This document shows, in pieces, positions 1 through 8,476 of a stretch of 64,000 nt of DNA (the first letter of the stretch is position 1; each line of letters opens with the position of its first letter). Under the pieces are notes generated by a model. The model was not told the DNA's origin. It searched no databases and saw only the letters and a list, made by a program, of their open reading frames with translations. A program made the position numbers and the translations under genes. The DNA is from Candidatus Altimarinota bacterium (GTDB taxonomy: Bacteria > Patescibacteriota > Gracilibacteria > BD1-5 > UBA2023): assembly GCA_023260135.1 (NCBI GenBank), contig JALQWG010000005.1:19331-83330 (forward strand). The letters are read 5' to 3'.

Positions 1-16
1 ATAAAACGAGAATTTA

Positions 17-44
17 TTGACATTTTTAATTAGATTTATATATT
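17..44 (+). promoter_or_regulatory. Sigma70-type promoter for the first small gene
   Basis: TTGACA at 17-22 and TATATT at 39-44 are separated by 16 bp, 35 bp ahead of the ATG at 79. The surrounding sequence is very AT-rich, so part of the match could be chance. Confidence 0.5.
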
Positions 45-78
45 ATAAACATAATCTACATTTTTACAAATTATAGCT

Positions 79-363
79 ATGCTTGATTTACGCTTTTGTG
101 ATTCTCCTGATGAATTGGTAGAAATAATCTCTGATAATCAGTATATAGCCTGACATAAATTTGCAGCGGTTTCTTATGATTCATGAGACCCTGATGCGTT
201 TTGGTTTATGGATATTAGGAATTTACGCAATGCTTTAGATAGACATGAGCGACGTAGGACTCCAGATCACCAAATTCTAACTGCAATATCTTTATCTGAT
301 GCATGAGTAATAAGAAGGAAAGCAAAGATAGAAAGGCTTATGGGGTTATTAGGTAAGAATTAA
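79..363 (+). CDS. Hypothetical small protein (94 aa), three UGA-Gly codons
   Basis: A 94-residue frame from ATG to TAA that stays open only when UGA is glycine; it uses UGA three times, for example in the YIAGHKF and YDSGDPDAFW segments. The product is soluble-looking, with an acidic N-terminal half and an Arg/Lys-rich second half (HERRRTPDH, then IRRKAKIERL). I recognise no family. It lies alone downstream of its own promoter and converges on smpB only 4 nt away. That it is a real gene rests on frame length, promoter and codon style; its function is unknown. Confidence 0.6.
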
Positions 364-367
364 TATT

Positions 368-832
368 CTATAACTTAAACTTCCTCGCTATCTCGCGGTC
401 GAGGTCGCGTTCCTTGAGGAGGTTTTTCTTCTCCCACTTTCGTCGTCATTTTGCGAGAGCAATACGTACCTTCATGAGATTGCCTTTTGTGTATATCTCG
501 ACTGGTACTATCGTTGCTCACATTTCCTTGGTCTTCTGTTCGAGTCTCGATATCTCCTTCTGTGACAGGAGGAGATTGCGTTCGCGTTTTGGTTCGAGCT
601 TGGTTCCTGTATTGGACTTGTATTCTGATATATGGAGTCCGACGAGCACGGGACGTCCTGTATGGACGGTGATGTATGATCACTTGAGGTTCGCCTGTCC
701 AGCACGGAGACTCTTGACCTCTGGTCCATAGAGGATGATTCATGCCTCATACTCTTCGATGACTTCATAGTCGAAGAGTGCTTTGCGATTCTCGATGATG
801 GTCTTGTTCGGAACTGTCTTCATGGCACGCAT
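368..832 (-). CDS. smpB: SsrA-binding protein SmpB
   Basis: SmpB binds tmRNA and brings it to stalled ribosomes for trans-translation. The family signature is clear: an N-terminal KTIIENRKALFDYEVIEEYE, then GIILYGPEVKSLRAGQANL, a central RERNLLLSQKEI block and a basic tail GRRKWEKKNLLKERDLDREI. Length is 154 aa from ATG at 832, or 151 from the ATG at 823; the family runs about 150-160. Several glycines are UGA (YEAGII, NLKGSY, MGATIV, AKGRRK), which splits the gene in a standard-code reading. The stop is TAG at 368-370. The leader is T-rich without a Shine-Dalgarno. No tmRNA gene was found in the window. Confidence 0.93.
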
Positions 833-886
833 GATAGTAAAAAACTCCAAAATGTCGAGTTTTTCATATAAAAATAAAAATTATAC

Positions 887-914
887 TTGTCAATATATAA
901 ATATATGCTACAAT
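887..914 (+). promoter_or_regulatory. Promoter of the His-rich peptide gene
   Basis: TTGTCA at 887-892 and TACAAT at 909-914 with a 16 bp spacer, 26 bp before the ATG at 941. It lies in the divergent gap between smpB and the His-rich gene. Confidence 0.55.
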
Positions 915-940
915 ATGTTCATACAAATACTAATACATAT

Positions 941-1144
941 ATGATTAAAAAATATACTCTCATGTTTTGTTTTTCGTGTTTTCTTCTTCCGCTCTCTGTA
1001 ACATACGCTATGAGTGATGATGGAAAATCATGAAAAACAGAGGCACATCATACAGATCATCCACCACATGATCACCAGCATCACGATCATATCAAAAAAC
1101 TCGATGAGTGAATGCAGAGAAGAAGAACAAAAAAACTCAACTAA
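941..1144 (+). CDS. Small secreted histidine-rich peptide (67 aa)
   Basis: The product starts with a lysine-initiated signal peptide (MIKKYTLMFCFSCFLLPLSV, probably cleaved after TYA). The mature part is short and rich in histidine (EAHHTDHPPHDHQHHDHIKK), followed by a basic tail ending RRRTKKLN. Such His clusters commonly bind Zn, Ni or Cu, so metal buffering outside the membrane is plausible but inferred. UGA encodes glycine at two points (SGKTE, DEGMQ). The stop codon lies inside a bidirectional terminator shared with the convergent minus-strand gene. No family recognised. Confidence 0.6.
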
Positions 1145-1162
1145 TTAGTTGAGTTTTTTTGA
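1131..1162. terminator. Bidirectional intrinsic terminator overlapping two stop codons
   Basis: A near-perfect palindrome, A-tract plus ACTCAACTAATTAGTTGAGT plus T-tract, serves both directions. The plus-strand stop (1142-1144) and the minus-strand stop (1141-1143) both lie in its centre. Confidence 0.85.
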
Positions 1163-1530
1163 ATTATATCCATTATCTTTTCTGTGTAGTCTGCTGTTAG
1201 TCCGTAGATTGCTCACTGTATCAATCCTTTTCTATAGGCATCTCAGATGAATTCAGAAAATACCCTGTTTCTATCTTTTTTTGAGGTTTTTTCATAGAAT
1301 TTCTCTCTCCAGTATGTGATATATGACTTTAATTCCGGTATATGTAGGTTAGTCGGAATTGAATCGAGTATCCTTTGGCACATTTCCTCATAATTTACTG
1401 TTTTTCCCGTAGATTTTAATACCCTTAATCAGTCCTCAATCCAGGCAAAAATAAGTCTCATTTCATCTTTTGAATATGGAGGTCTTATGTGGTTTTTAGG
1501 ACTTTTTGTAACTTCTCTATTGCTGTTCAT
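1141..1530 (-). CDS. Hypothetical protein (129 aa), end of UPF0489 operon
   Basis: The frame starts at ATG 1530 inside the 3' end of the UPF0489 gene (overlap 1485-1530) and runs to TAG at 1141-1143. The protein is soluble and charged, with Trp/Tyr-rich motifs such as LIFAWIEDGLRVL and YITYWREKFYEK. UGA-Gly occurs at least three times. I recognise no family. The tight overlap implies translational coupling with the UPF0489 protein and a linked role. The gene is too short and diverged to assign a fold. Confidence 0.65.
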
Positions 1531-2306
1531 TGGTCTATAAAATATGGTGATGTGGCTATTGTGGCATATTTTACCTTTTTGAGCAAGTTTTTGATGATTT
1601 GTATTTTTTTCTCCTCAGGAATATGCTCGAGTTCCGGTGCAAATATATCAATATCGATATTGAGAACGGCATTCTCAGACGGAGTGTACTCCATATATTC
1701 ATCTATCTGGTATTCATTCTCTATGCGGATAATATCACGAACGAGTCCGCATCTGAGAGCTGGTTGTATATAGTTCCCGACATTGCATGAGAGATTGGTA
1801 AATTCCCAGATATACTGTTCGTCTGAGATAGCTTTTTGTAGGTCTAGGTTATTGTGGTTCTCCCAGAGGTCAGAATGTTCATCTATATGTATCACCTGGA
1901 ATCATGGTACTATAATTCATCGTCTGACCGCGTCACACCAGAAGTAGAGGGCATGGTTGTGGTTGTCGAAGATGATTATTTCTTGTTGTTTCTGTCACTC
2001 GTGAGGATAGAGCAATCCAGAAACAATATTAGGAATACCTTTTTTGCTGACTGGATTGCCTCCTTCGTCGCAATGACGGAGTCGAACAAAATTCTGGAGT
2101 CCCTTGCAAGACCTCAGAACGCCATCCTCCATCTCCTCGAAAACTATATCATCTCAGAGTATGACATCATCGATTGTTCCATCTATGAGACTCGGGATGT
2201 TGAGAGTAGGGGAGTGTCCATACAAAACCTCTCGTTCCTGCCAAGCAAAGGCATTGTTTCCGAGAGGCTCTGTGAGGATATGTTTTTGAGAATATGGTTT
2301 AGGCAT
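1485..2306 (-). CDS. UPF0489 family protein (arginase-like fold)
   Basis: A 273-aa protein with the UPF0489 hallmarks: IIIFDNHNHALYFW about 90 residues in, then GIIVPGFQVIHIDEHSDLW and NIDIDIF. The DNH, DEHSD and DxD groups resemble the metal ligands of the arginase/deacetylase fold, to which this family has been linked, including peptide arginases. The substrate here is unknown. UGA is Gly at several places (PHEGQK, RRGII, VPGFQ), which breaks the gene in the standard code. Its ATG overlaps the stop of the upstream kinase-like gene (ATGCCTAA) and its 3' end overlaps the next gene, so the three form one coupled operon. Confidence 0.8.
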
Positions 2307-2841
2307 CTTTTATTTTTTGCATAACTTCATCAAATACTTGTTCTGGGGTTTTGTCCGTTGTATCCACTACCACATCATACAGATTCATATCATAAATATG
2401 TACGCCATAGTACTTCATATATCGCTCATCTTCACTATTGCGGCGTACTATGATATTTTCTGCTGCGTGCTCTATAGTCTCATGTACTTCCACTCAGAGA
2501 CGTGATTCATCATGAAATATTCTCCTTGCAGCTTCTGTTGGCTCTACAGTGAGAAATACTTTTTTCCCATGAGGAATAAAGTAAAAGGCTAAACGTCAAT
2601 CTATGATGAAGTTGTCTTCTATTTTTCAGAGATTTTTTTGTCTCTCATCCAGAATGGTATCTATGACTCATCCATCTGATTCCGCCTCTCTTCCGAGGTC
2701 AATGAGCGATATTCATCGTTCCATAGCGAGTTCTCTCATGAAGTCACCCGTAGAGTATCTCTTGTATCAAAAGCATTCTGCAAGTTTTTTTCAAAGTGTA
2801 CTCTTGCCAGCACCATGATGTCCGCCTAATGTGATTATCAT
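2299..2841 (-). CDS. Cytidylate kinase-like P-loop nucleotide kinase
   Basis: A 180-aa kinase beginning MIITLGGHHGAGKSTLGKKL, a Walker A loop at about residues 6-15 in the style of archaeal-type CMP kinases. The YSTGDFMRELA segment matches the NMP-binding region of that group, and the C-terminal half carries the RRNSEDERYMKYYG lid-like stretch. The likely reaction is ATP-dependent phosphorylation of CMP/dCMP or a related nucleotide; shikimate-type substrates are less likely. Several glycines are UGA. It sits 3 nt downstream of the PH-like membrane protein gene and overlaps UPF0489. Confidence 0.75.
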
Positions 2842-2844
2842 ATT

Positions 2845-3825
2845 TTATTTGTGGATTACGGCTCGGATTTTTTCTCTCGTATCGAGCGTATGACGAGGAG
2901 TGTGTGTTGTGCTTGTTTTCGTGAGTTCAGCTGGTACTTGTTTTTCTACTACCACTGTGACTGGTGGTTGTTTTGCCTCTTGTTTTCCTGCATCGAGGAG
3001 TGTCTGTATATTGGCAACAACCCCATCAGGATTGGTGACATAGTACATGCTCATAGTTCCCATCATTGCCTGCGTGTCTCACTCGGTGAGGACATTGATT
3101 GTTCCATAGTTAAAAAAACTGGCAATCTTGCTCGGAAATGATGACTGAACGGTCTTGATCTTGTCGCTCTCGATAGTCTGTACGGCTGAGAGGACACCTG
3201 ACTGATTCACGAAAAATATCTTCCCTGGAACAACGACGTTGTAGTCCATCTCGAGATCCATCATGCGTTTGCGGAAGTATCTGAGAAAATATATCTCTAC
3301 GATGATGACGAATGTATCAGTTGCGAGAACCCAGAAGTGTTCTCAGACCTTTTTCCCATAGAGGAGTAGGAGCACTATCTCCGCGATGATGATGAGTACG
3401 AGGATGAATTGGTTCGTGATAGACCAGTTAAAAAAACTCCGAAAATAGTTGTCACCCTGACTGAGGCTACCCGTGAGTCTCGTAGTATCTGTCTCTATCG
3501 TCGGCTCATTGTGTACGTGTCGAAAGTGACTGATATAGAGTATGGATGATACGATGAGGATCACTGACATGAGGATATTCCCAGTGATGAGGGTATACTT
3601 GATAGCAGGGATATCGATAGAGTCGTATGCTATCCACATACTCACTCCTGAGAGTCAGAGTATCACGAGTGGTATCCAGAGCATGAGGAGAGCAAAAATC
3701 CACGATCTCTTGATAATCATAATCTGTGTAAAACCATCGCGCACGAGGCGTTCGATGAGCTCTGTCTCGCCCGAGATGTTGAATGACTTGAAAAGCCAAC
3801 TGTATATTTTGTCGAATGGGATCAT
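2845..3825 (-). CDS. Multi-pass membrane protein with bacterial PH-like domain
   Basis: A 326-aa protein. After an amphipathic N-terminus come hydrophobic helices (around FALLMLWIPLVILGLSGVSM and GNILMSVILIVSSILYISHF) and another pair (FILVLIIIAEIVLLLLYG; FVIIVEIYFLRYF). The following segment, VVVPGKIFFVNQSGVLSAV onward with repeated beta-strand character, resembles bacterial PH (bPH2/YdbS-type) domains. The C-terminus is charged and probably cytoplasmic. UGA-Gly codons occur in the first TM region and between strands. It heads the kinase-UPF0489 operon. The function of such proteins is largely unknown; the PH assignment is by pattern only. Confidence 0.6.
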
Positions 3826-3875
3826 AGTAGGTGTATTTTACGTATTTTTTGTATTATGCAAGGAAAATATCACGA

Positions 3876-5771
3876 TTATTGGATATTCCATTTTTCTTTT
3901 TCCTCTGTTGAGATATTCCCCACGAAGTCTGACTCATAGTAGATGTTATCTTTTGGGCGGCTTCTGATATCTTCAGGATTTTTTAGATATGTTTGTTCCT
4001 TCTGGAGGCAACGAGTATCGAGACAGATGAGGGTGTCAGTTACTCACTCTGGAGGAGGAGAGCGTGTGTTCTGTATGAGTCATCTTGATATCATGTATTC
4101 TGCTATCTGATGCCATATCGGTCATGCGCCACTCACTCATGATACATCCTCCATGGACGACCCATCAGTATTGCCAACCCACACACCGATGATGGCGTCT
4201 CGATGGTATGATACCGCCCAATTATCTCGGAAGTCTGTACTTGTTCCTGTCTTTACAGGGAGATCTATCGAGGAATTCAGTATGCTTGATATACCGAATG
4301 TTCTTGCGCGATTTTTTGGATCTGAGAGGATTTTTTCTATGAGAAATATATTGGGATCAGCTGTGTTGGTGAGATATGTGTATGATTCGACGATATTTTT
4401 GAGTGAGAGTTCGACGGTTCCGAGTGATATACCGTATCCATAGTATCCAGCATCATGATCGAGCGAGAGTCACACTTCTCTAAAAAAATCATAAATCCTC
4501 CCGATTCATATATGTTCTGAGAGGCGTACTGTGGAGCTATTGAGCGAGTTTCCGAGGGCTTCCCTGAGTCGTATTGGTCCGTATGGTCGTGGATTGTAGT
4601 TCTGTGGAACGAATACCTTGCCATCGACGCCAGTAGGATACGTCCTCGTATCATCGAGTATATATGAGTCTATCTCTCTTCATTCTCTGAGGGCGAGTAG
4701 ATATATAAAAGGCTTCAAAACAGAACCAACCGATCGTCTCCGAGTAATCATATCGATGCTTCCATCGATAGAACTCACTCATCTATTTCCTACGTATGCG
4801 AGTATTTTATTATTTTTTGGACTGTATATATAGACTGCGGCTCCAGTCACATTTTCCTGTTCTATCTGACTGAGAGTCTTCTGTATGATATCAGTAGTAT
4901 ATCTCTGGAGATCGAGCGATATCGAGAGTGTGATATCGAGAGAAGGTGATGTGCATATATCTGATGGAATCTTGTATGCCCACTTCTCGAGTTCAGTTTT
5001 ATCTCAGAGACAGTATGATTTTTTTGCTCATATGATACGTTCTGTTATGAGAGGGAAGAGGTCTATGGTCTCTCTTCTCTTTGATTCTCAGAGTCCACTA
5101 TTTGCTGTCTTCCATCCGAGTTTTTTTGCGACATCTTCTCTGTAGAGGAGTGCCTCTCGGATATTGGTCTCATCTATATTGGGCGTATGTATTCGTGTGA
5201 TGATATCGAGCATATCATCTTCAGTGAGGTCCTCTATCCTCTTGCCATCGAAGTAGAGGTCTATGGCAGCAGAGAGTCCATATGTATTGTTCCCGAAGTA
5301 TATATTATCGAGATATCCTCGTAGTATTGATTCTTTTGAATGTGTGAGTTCCGTATACACTGCTCATATAGCCTCATCTACCTTCTGTTTGATGGTTCTC
5401 TCTTTTCATCGGAAAAAGAGATTTTTTATATACTGTTCTGTGAGTGTAGAGCCTCATCTTACAACCTTTCCAGCTTGGAGATTTTCTCGTATTCATGCTA
5501 TCTTGGCACGCCAGTCGAATCCACTATGTTCATAAAAACGTCTATCCTCTATAGCCACAATAGCCTCAAAGAGTCTCCCACTCTGTGTGAGTGAGTATGG
5601 AATCATATATCATCCAGGAAGTCACTTGTTCGCGATGATAGTACCACGTGAATCCCTGAGGATGATATGTCCGTAATCTGCAGTTGTATGCGATATACTC
5701 TGTATCACAGAGGTGGTATATATACCACAGAACACGAATATGATACCGAGAAATAATACTATCTTTTTCAT
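3876..5771 (-). CDS. Class A penicillin-binding protein (glycosyltransferase + transpeptidase)
   Basis: A bifunctional peptidoglycan synthase of 631 aa, anchored by an N-terminal TM (residues 3-25). The GT51 domain shows EDRRFYEHSGFD (catalytic Glu75) and GGSTLTEQ (106-113), followed by YLDNIYFGNNTYGL. The transpeptidase domain has SVLKP (Ser-x-x-Lys), SLNSS in the SxN position and KTGTS. The C-terminus has the typical DVSGVSGAGPIW block. UGA encodes many glycines, including one in the invariant GGST motif. The T/C-rich leader lacks a Shine-Dalgarno. It is compact, with no visible OB-insert. It transcribes away from the ribosomal-protein operon. Confidence 0.93.
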
Positions 5772-5798
5772 AGGAGAGAGTATATCCAAAAAAAAGTT

Positions 5799-5825
5799 TT
5801 GACAAATAATAATTTTCGCTATAAT
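5799..5825 (+). promoter_or_regulatory. rplJ operon promoter
   Basis: TTGACA (5799-5804) and TATAAT (5820-5825) are both consensus hexamers, with an unusually short 15 bp spacer. It sits in the divergent gap between the PBP gene and rplJ, just upstream of the L10 leader. Confidence 0.75.
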
Positions 5826-5837
5826 CCCACCACTTCT

Positions 5838-5895
5838 ATCGCAGACAGTAGGTTCCTATTTTGGACTAAAAATAGCCTACCGAGATGGACAAGAT
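5838..5895 (+). promoter_or_regulatory. L10 ribosomal-protein leader (autoregulatory RNA)
   Basis: The transcript begins with GACAGTAGGTTCC, a stem and CCTACCGAGATGG. This matches the GACAG-AGG / CCU-CCGAG pattern of bacterial L10 leaders, in which L10-L12 binds the mRNA and represses rplJL translation. TAGG pairs with CCTA around the internal hairpin ending in AATAG. The assignment rests on the conserved boxes and on position before rplJ. The following 140 nt contain only a 15-nt tandem repeat (CTTACAAACCTTTAA twice near 5934-5964). Confidence 0.75.
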
Positions 5896-6042
5896 TGGTT
5901 CTAGGTTGAAAGTTGAAAGTTTTTAAGGGTGTACCTTACAAACCTTTAACCTTACAAACCTTTAATCCAAAGTTGTTCGTGCGATTAGCGCGATTTTTTT
6001 TGCCTTTTCGCCAGAAGATTTAATCCTAATTATTCCACTCAT

Positions 6043-6723
6043 ATGGCTGTATCAAGAGCTAAGAAAAGTGAACAACTCGCAGCACTCGAGGCACACCTCA
6101 AGGATGCTACAAGCGTTGGTTTTACTTCTAATCAGAAGGTAACCGTTCTCGAGGTATCTAATCTCAAGAAGGATCTCCGTGCACAGAACGCAGTATTTCT
6201 CACTGCAAAAAAGACACTTATTCGCATCGCGTTCAAGAATGTCTATAATATAGAACTCGATCTCGCAACTCTCCCTGGACAGGTTGCTCTCGTTATCGCT
6301 AAGGGTGATGCTATCGCTCCACTCGGTGTTGCTAACAAGTATGCAAATGAATGGAAGAAGGAAGAAAAGATGGTATTCGTTGCAGGATACATGGAAGGAC
6401 GCCTCATGGATGGTGCAGAGACAAAAAAACTCGCTACACTTCCATCTCGCGAAGTTCTCCTCGCAAAGCTCCTTGGTTCTATGATGTCTCCACTCTCTGG
6501 TCTTGCTCGATTCTTCGATGCAGCAGGGAAGGACCTTGGTACCAAGGGTCTCACAAAAGTTGGTGATCTCACTGCTGCTGCTCCGGCAAAGGCTGAAACT
6601 CCAGCTCCTGTAGTTCCTGAAGCAAAGGTCGAAGAGGCTCCAGTAGCAGAAGCTGCTCCAGTTGAAGCTCCAGCAACAGAAACTGTAGCTGAGACCCCAG
6701 CTGAAGAACCAAAAGCTGAATAA
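6043..6723 (+). CDS. rplJ: 50S ribosomal protein L10
   Basis: L10 anchors the L7/L12 stalk to 23S rRNA. The 226-aa product starts MAVSRAKKSEQLAALEAHLK and contains the usual core: TAKKTLIRIAFKN, then LPGQVALVIAKGDAIAPLGV and the LLGSMMSPLSGLARFFDAAGK helix that binds L12. The last 50 residues are an Ala/Pro/Glu-rich extension not found in most L10 proteins (family about 165-180 aa). The gene contains no UGA codon at all although glycine is frequent; it uses GGT/GGA. It is preceded by an L10 leader and followed by rplL. Confidence 0.97.
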   Translation: MAVSRAKKSEQLAALEAHLKDATSVGFTSNQKVTVLEVSNLKKDLRAQNAVFLTAKKTLIRIAFKNVYNIELDLATLPGQVALVIAKGDAIAPLGVANKYANEWKKEEKMVFVAGYMEGRLMDGAETKKLATLPSREVLLAKLLGSMMSPLSGLARFFDAAGKDLGTKGLTKVGDLTAAAPAKAETPAPVVPEAKVEEAPVAEAAPVEAPATETVAETPAEEPKAE

Positions 6724-6811
6724 TTTTCGTTTCACATCCTGTCTCGAGTTCTCGGGATAGGTGCGAGGTGAAAATCTCGATCAAGTATATTTATTTTCTA
6801 TCTATTTTATT

Positions 6812-7195
6812 ATGGCTGATCTCTCTAAGAACGCACAACAGATCATGGATCTCGTTGAGACTCTTACAATCGTAGAACTCGCTGACCTCGTCTCTGCTAT
6901 GGAGGAGAAGTTCGGTGTATCTGCTGCTGCTCCTGTAGCTGTTATGGCTGCTGGTGCTGGTGCTGCTGCTGGTGGTGATGACGAGAAGACATCTTTTGAT
7001 GTTGTTATGACTTCTGCAGGTGCTCAGAAAATCGCGGTAATCAAGGTTATCCGTGAGATTACTGGTCTTGGTCTCGCTGAGGCAAAGGCTCTCGCTGACA
7101 ATGGTGGTGACATCAAGAAGGGTGTGAAGAAGGATGAGGCTGAAAAGATCAAGACTCAACTCACCGAGTCTGGAGCTACAGTTGAAATCAAGTAA
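6812..7195 (+). CDS. rplL: 50S ribosomal protein L7/L12
   Basis: Stalk protein that recruits translation GTPases. At 127 aa it has the N-terminal dimer helix ([20 protein letters not shown]), an Ala/Gly-rich hinge, and the C-terminal domain with [20 protein letters not shown] and [20 protein letters not shown]. The ATG at 6812 is chosen because the protein begins with the canonical sequence there; an upstream in-frame start would add an unlikely extension. There is no UGA codon despite many glycines. The T-rich leader has no Shine-Dalgarno. Co-transcribed with rplJ and followed by a strong terminator. Confidence 0.97.
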   Translation: MADLSKNAQQIMDLVETLTIVELADLVSAMEEKFGVSAAAPVAVMAAGAGAAAGGDDEKTSFDVVMTSAGAQKIAVIKVIREITGLGLAEAKALADNGGDIKKGVKKDEAEKIKTQLTESGATVEIK

Positions 7196-7205
7196 TTACA
7201 CTTAC

Positions 7206-7239
7206 AAAATCCCCAATCGTTCAGGTTGGGGATTTTTTG
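7206..7239 (+). terminator. Terminator after rplL
   Basis: AAAATCCCCAA and TTGGGGATTTTTT form a stem of about 10 bp around CGTTCAGG with a T-run, directly after the rplL stop. The next 200 nt (7240-7438) are AT-rich with no convincing gene. Confidence 0.9.
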
Positions 7240-7438
7240 TTGAATTCATATATTTCTCTGCTCGTCAATAAGAAAAAATAGCTCTATTTGTTTTTTCTCA
7301 AAAAGAATCTACAATTTCATTTAGTTTATATATAAATAGCTTTTGTATATAAGAACTAAGTAGTATTTACAGTACACAAAAATTATAAGTATACTCATGG
7401 TAGTATATATATCGATTTTACCCGTAAAAATAAGTAAT

Positions 7439-8386
7439 ATGCGCAATACTCGTCTCAAAAAAGACTCAGAGCCTTCTCGTATCATACAAATCCTAAAAGC
7501 AGGCATGTGAGCAATTCTTAGTATTTTTCGTATGGCATGGGGATTTATCCGTATTATCTGGTACTGGCTTGAGAGGATTTTCCTCGTAGTACTCTTGCTC
7601 TGACTGACTGTCGGACTTGCTTGGTGGCTCTCACAGAAGCCATCACTCTACCGTGATTGGCTCCTCGCAGAGTCAGTTCTCCCTGAGATAGCATTCTCAT
7701 GAGAGACCGTTGCCATCAAAAATATCAGGAATCACACATGGACGACTGACAAGGAATTCACCCCAGGATACTATGATGCTACATATAATATAGCAGATCT
7801 AGAAAAAGTGTATTATATTATCACTCCTTTTTCTGACAGGGATTGACCTGCTCATACGATGCTCTCATTTAGCTTCTCATGAGGACAACATGTAGTCATA
7901 TCTGCTGAGGTACGCAAGGAGCGGGGTGAGGATTTTGACGCCTTGAAGGGTATCCTCAATCAATACGAGCTCATGTATGTCATCGCAGATGAGATTGACG
8001 TGATAAAACTCCGTACCAACTACCGTAAAAATGAGGTCTACATGTATCCTATCGATACTCCGAAGGAAAAAGTCCAAGAGCTCTTCCGTACTATGCTCAT
8101 ACGAGCCGACAAGCTCTCTCGTGAACCTGAGTTCTATAATACTCTCTGGAATAATTGTACGACGAGCATATTGATGCATGCCAATGCACTGAGAACTGAG
8201 AAACTCAGTGGTGGCATCTATAGGATCCTCCCATCTCACTCAGATGAGATCGTCTATGGTGCAGAACTTATAGATACAGAACTCTCTCTCGGTGATGCAC
8301 GTGCGTATTATCGTATAGATGAGTCTGCTCGTGCTATGACTGATACTGTTGATTTCTCTGATATCATACGCAAACCGATACGTTAG
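7439..8386 (+). CDS. DUF4105 (Lnb N-terminal-like) membrane protein
   Basis: A 315-aa protein with TM segments near the N-terminus (GFIRIIWYWLERIFLVVLLL), then an extracytoplasmic domain of the DUF4105/Lnb N-terminal periplasmic type. Recognisable segments are NIRNHTWTTDKEFTPGYYDA, HTMLSFSFSGGQHVVISAEV, ELMYVIADEIDVIKLRTNYR and the conserved FYNTLWNNCTTSI. Cys, His and Asn in this family suggest a cysteine-peptidase-like fold, but the activity is not established. UGA-Gly occurs in the TM region and in FSGGQH. It stands alone with a terminator behind it. Confidence 0.85.
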
Positions 8387-8394
8387 AGTATATA

Positions 8395-8430
8395 TAAAAA
8401 ATCCACTTATATTTCGAGTGGATTTTTTTT
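8395..8430 (+). terminator. Terminator between DUF4105 gene and alaS
   Basis: AAAAAATCCACT and AGTGGATTTTTTTT pair around TATATTTCG, ending in eight T. The alaS -10 (TATAAT, 8440-8445) follows at once, without a good -35 element. Confidence 0.88.
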
Positions 8431-8476
8431 GATTTTGTGTATAATTCACGATATTATTTTCTGTTTTTCTTATTTT

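Noticed and set aside
414..731. Plus-strand ORF over smpB
   Set aside because: SmpB is unmistakable on the other strand once UGA is Gly.
7240..7438. Possible minus-strand gene (61 codons from 7506)
   Set aside because: It overlaps the DUF4105 N-terminus on the other strand and has low-complexity AT-driven composition.
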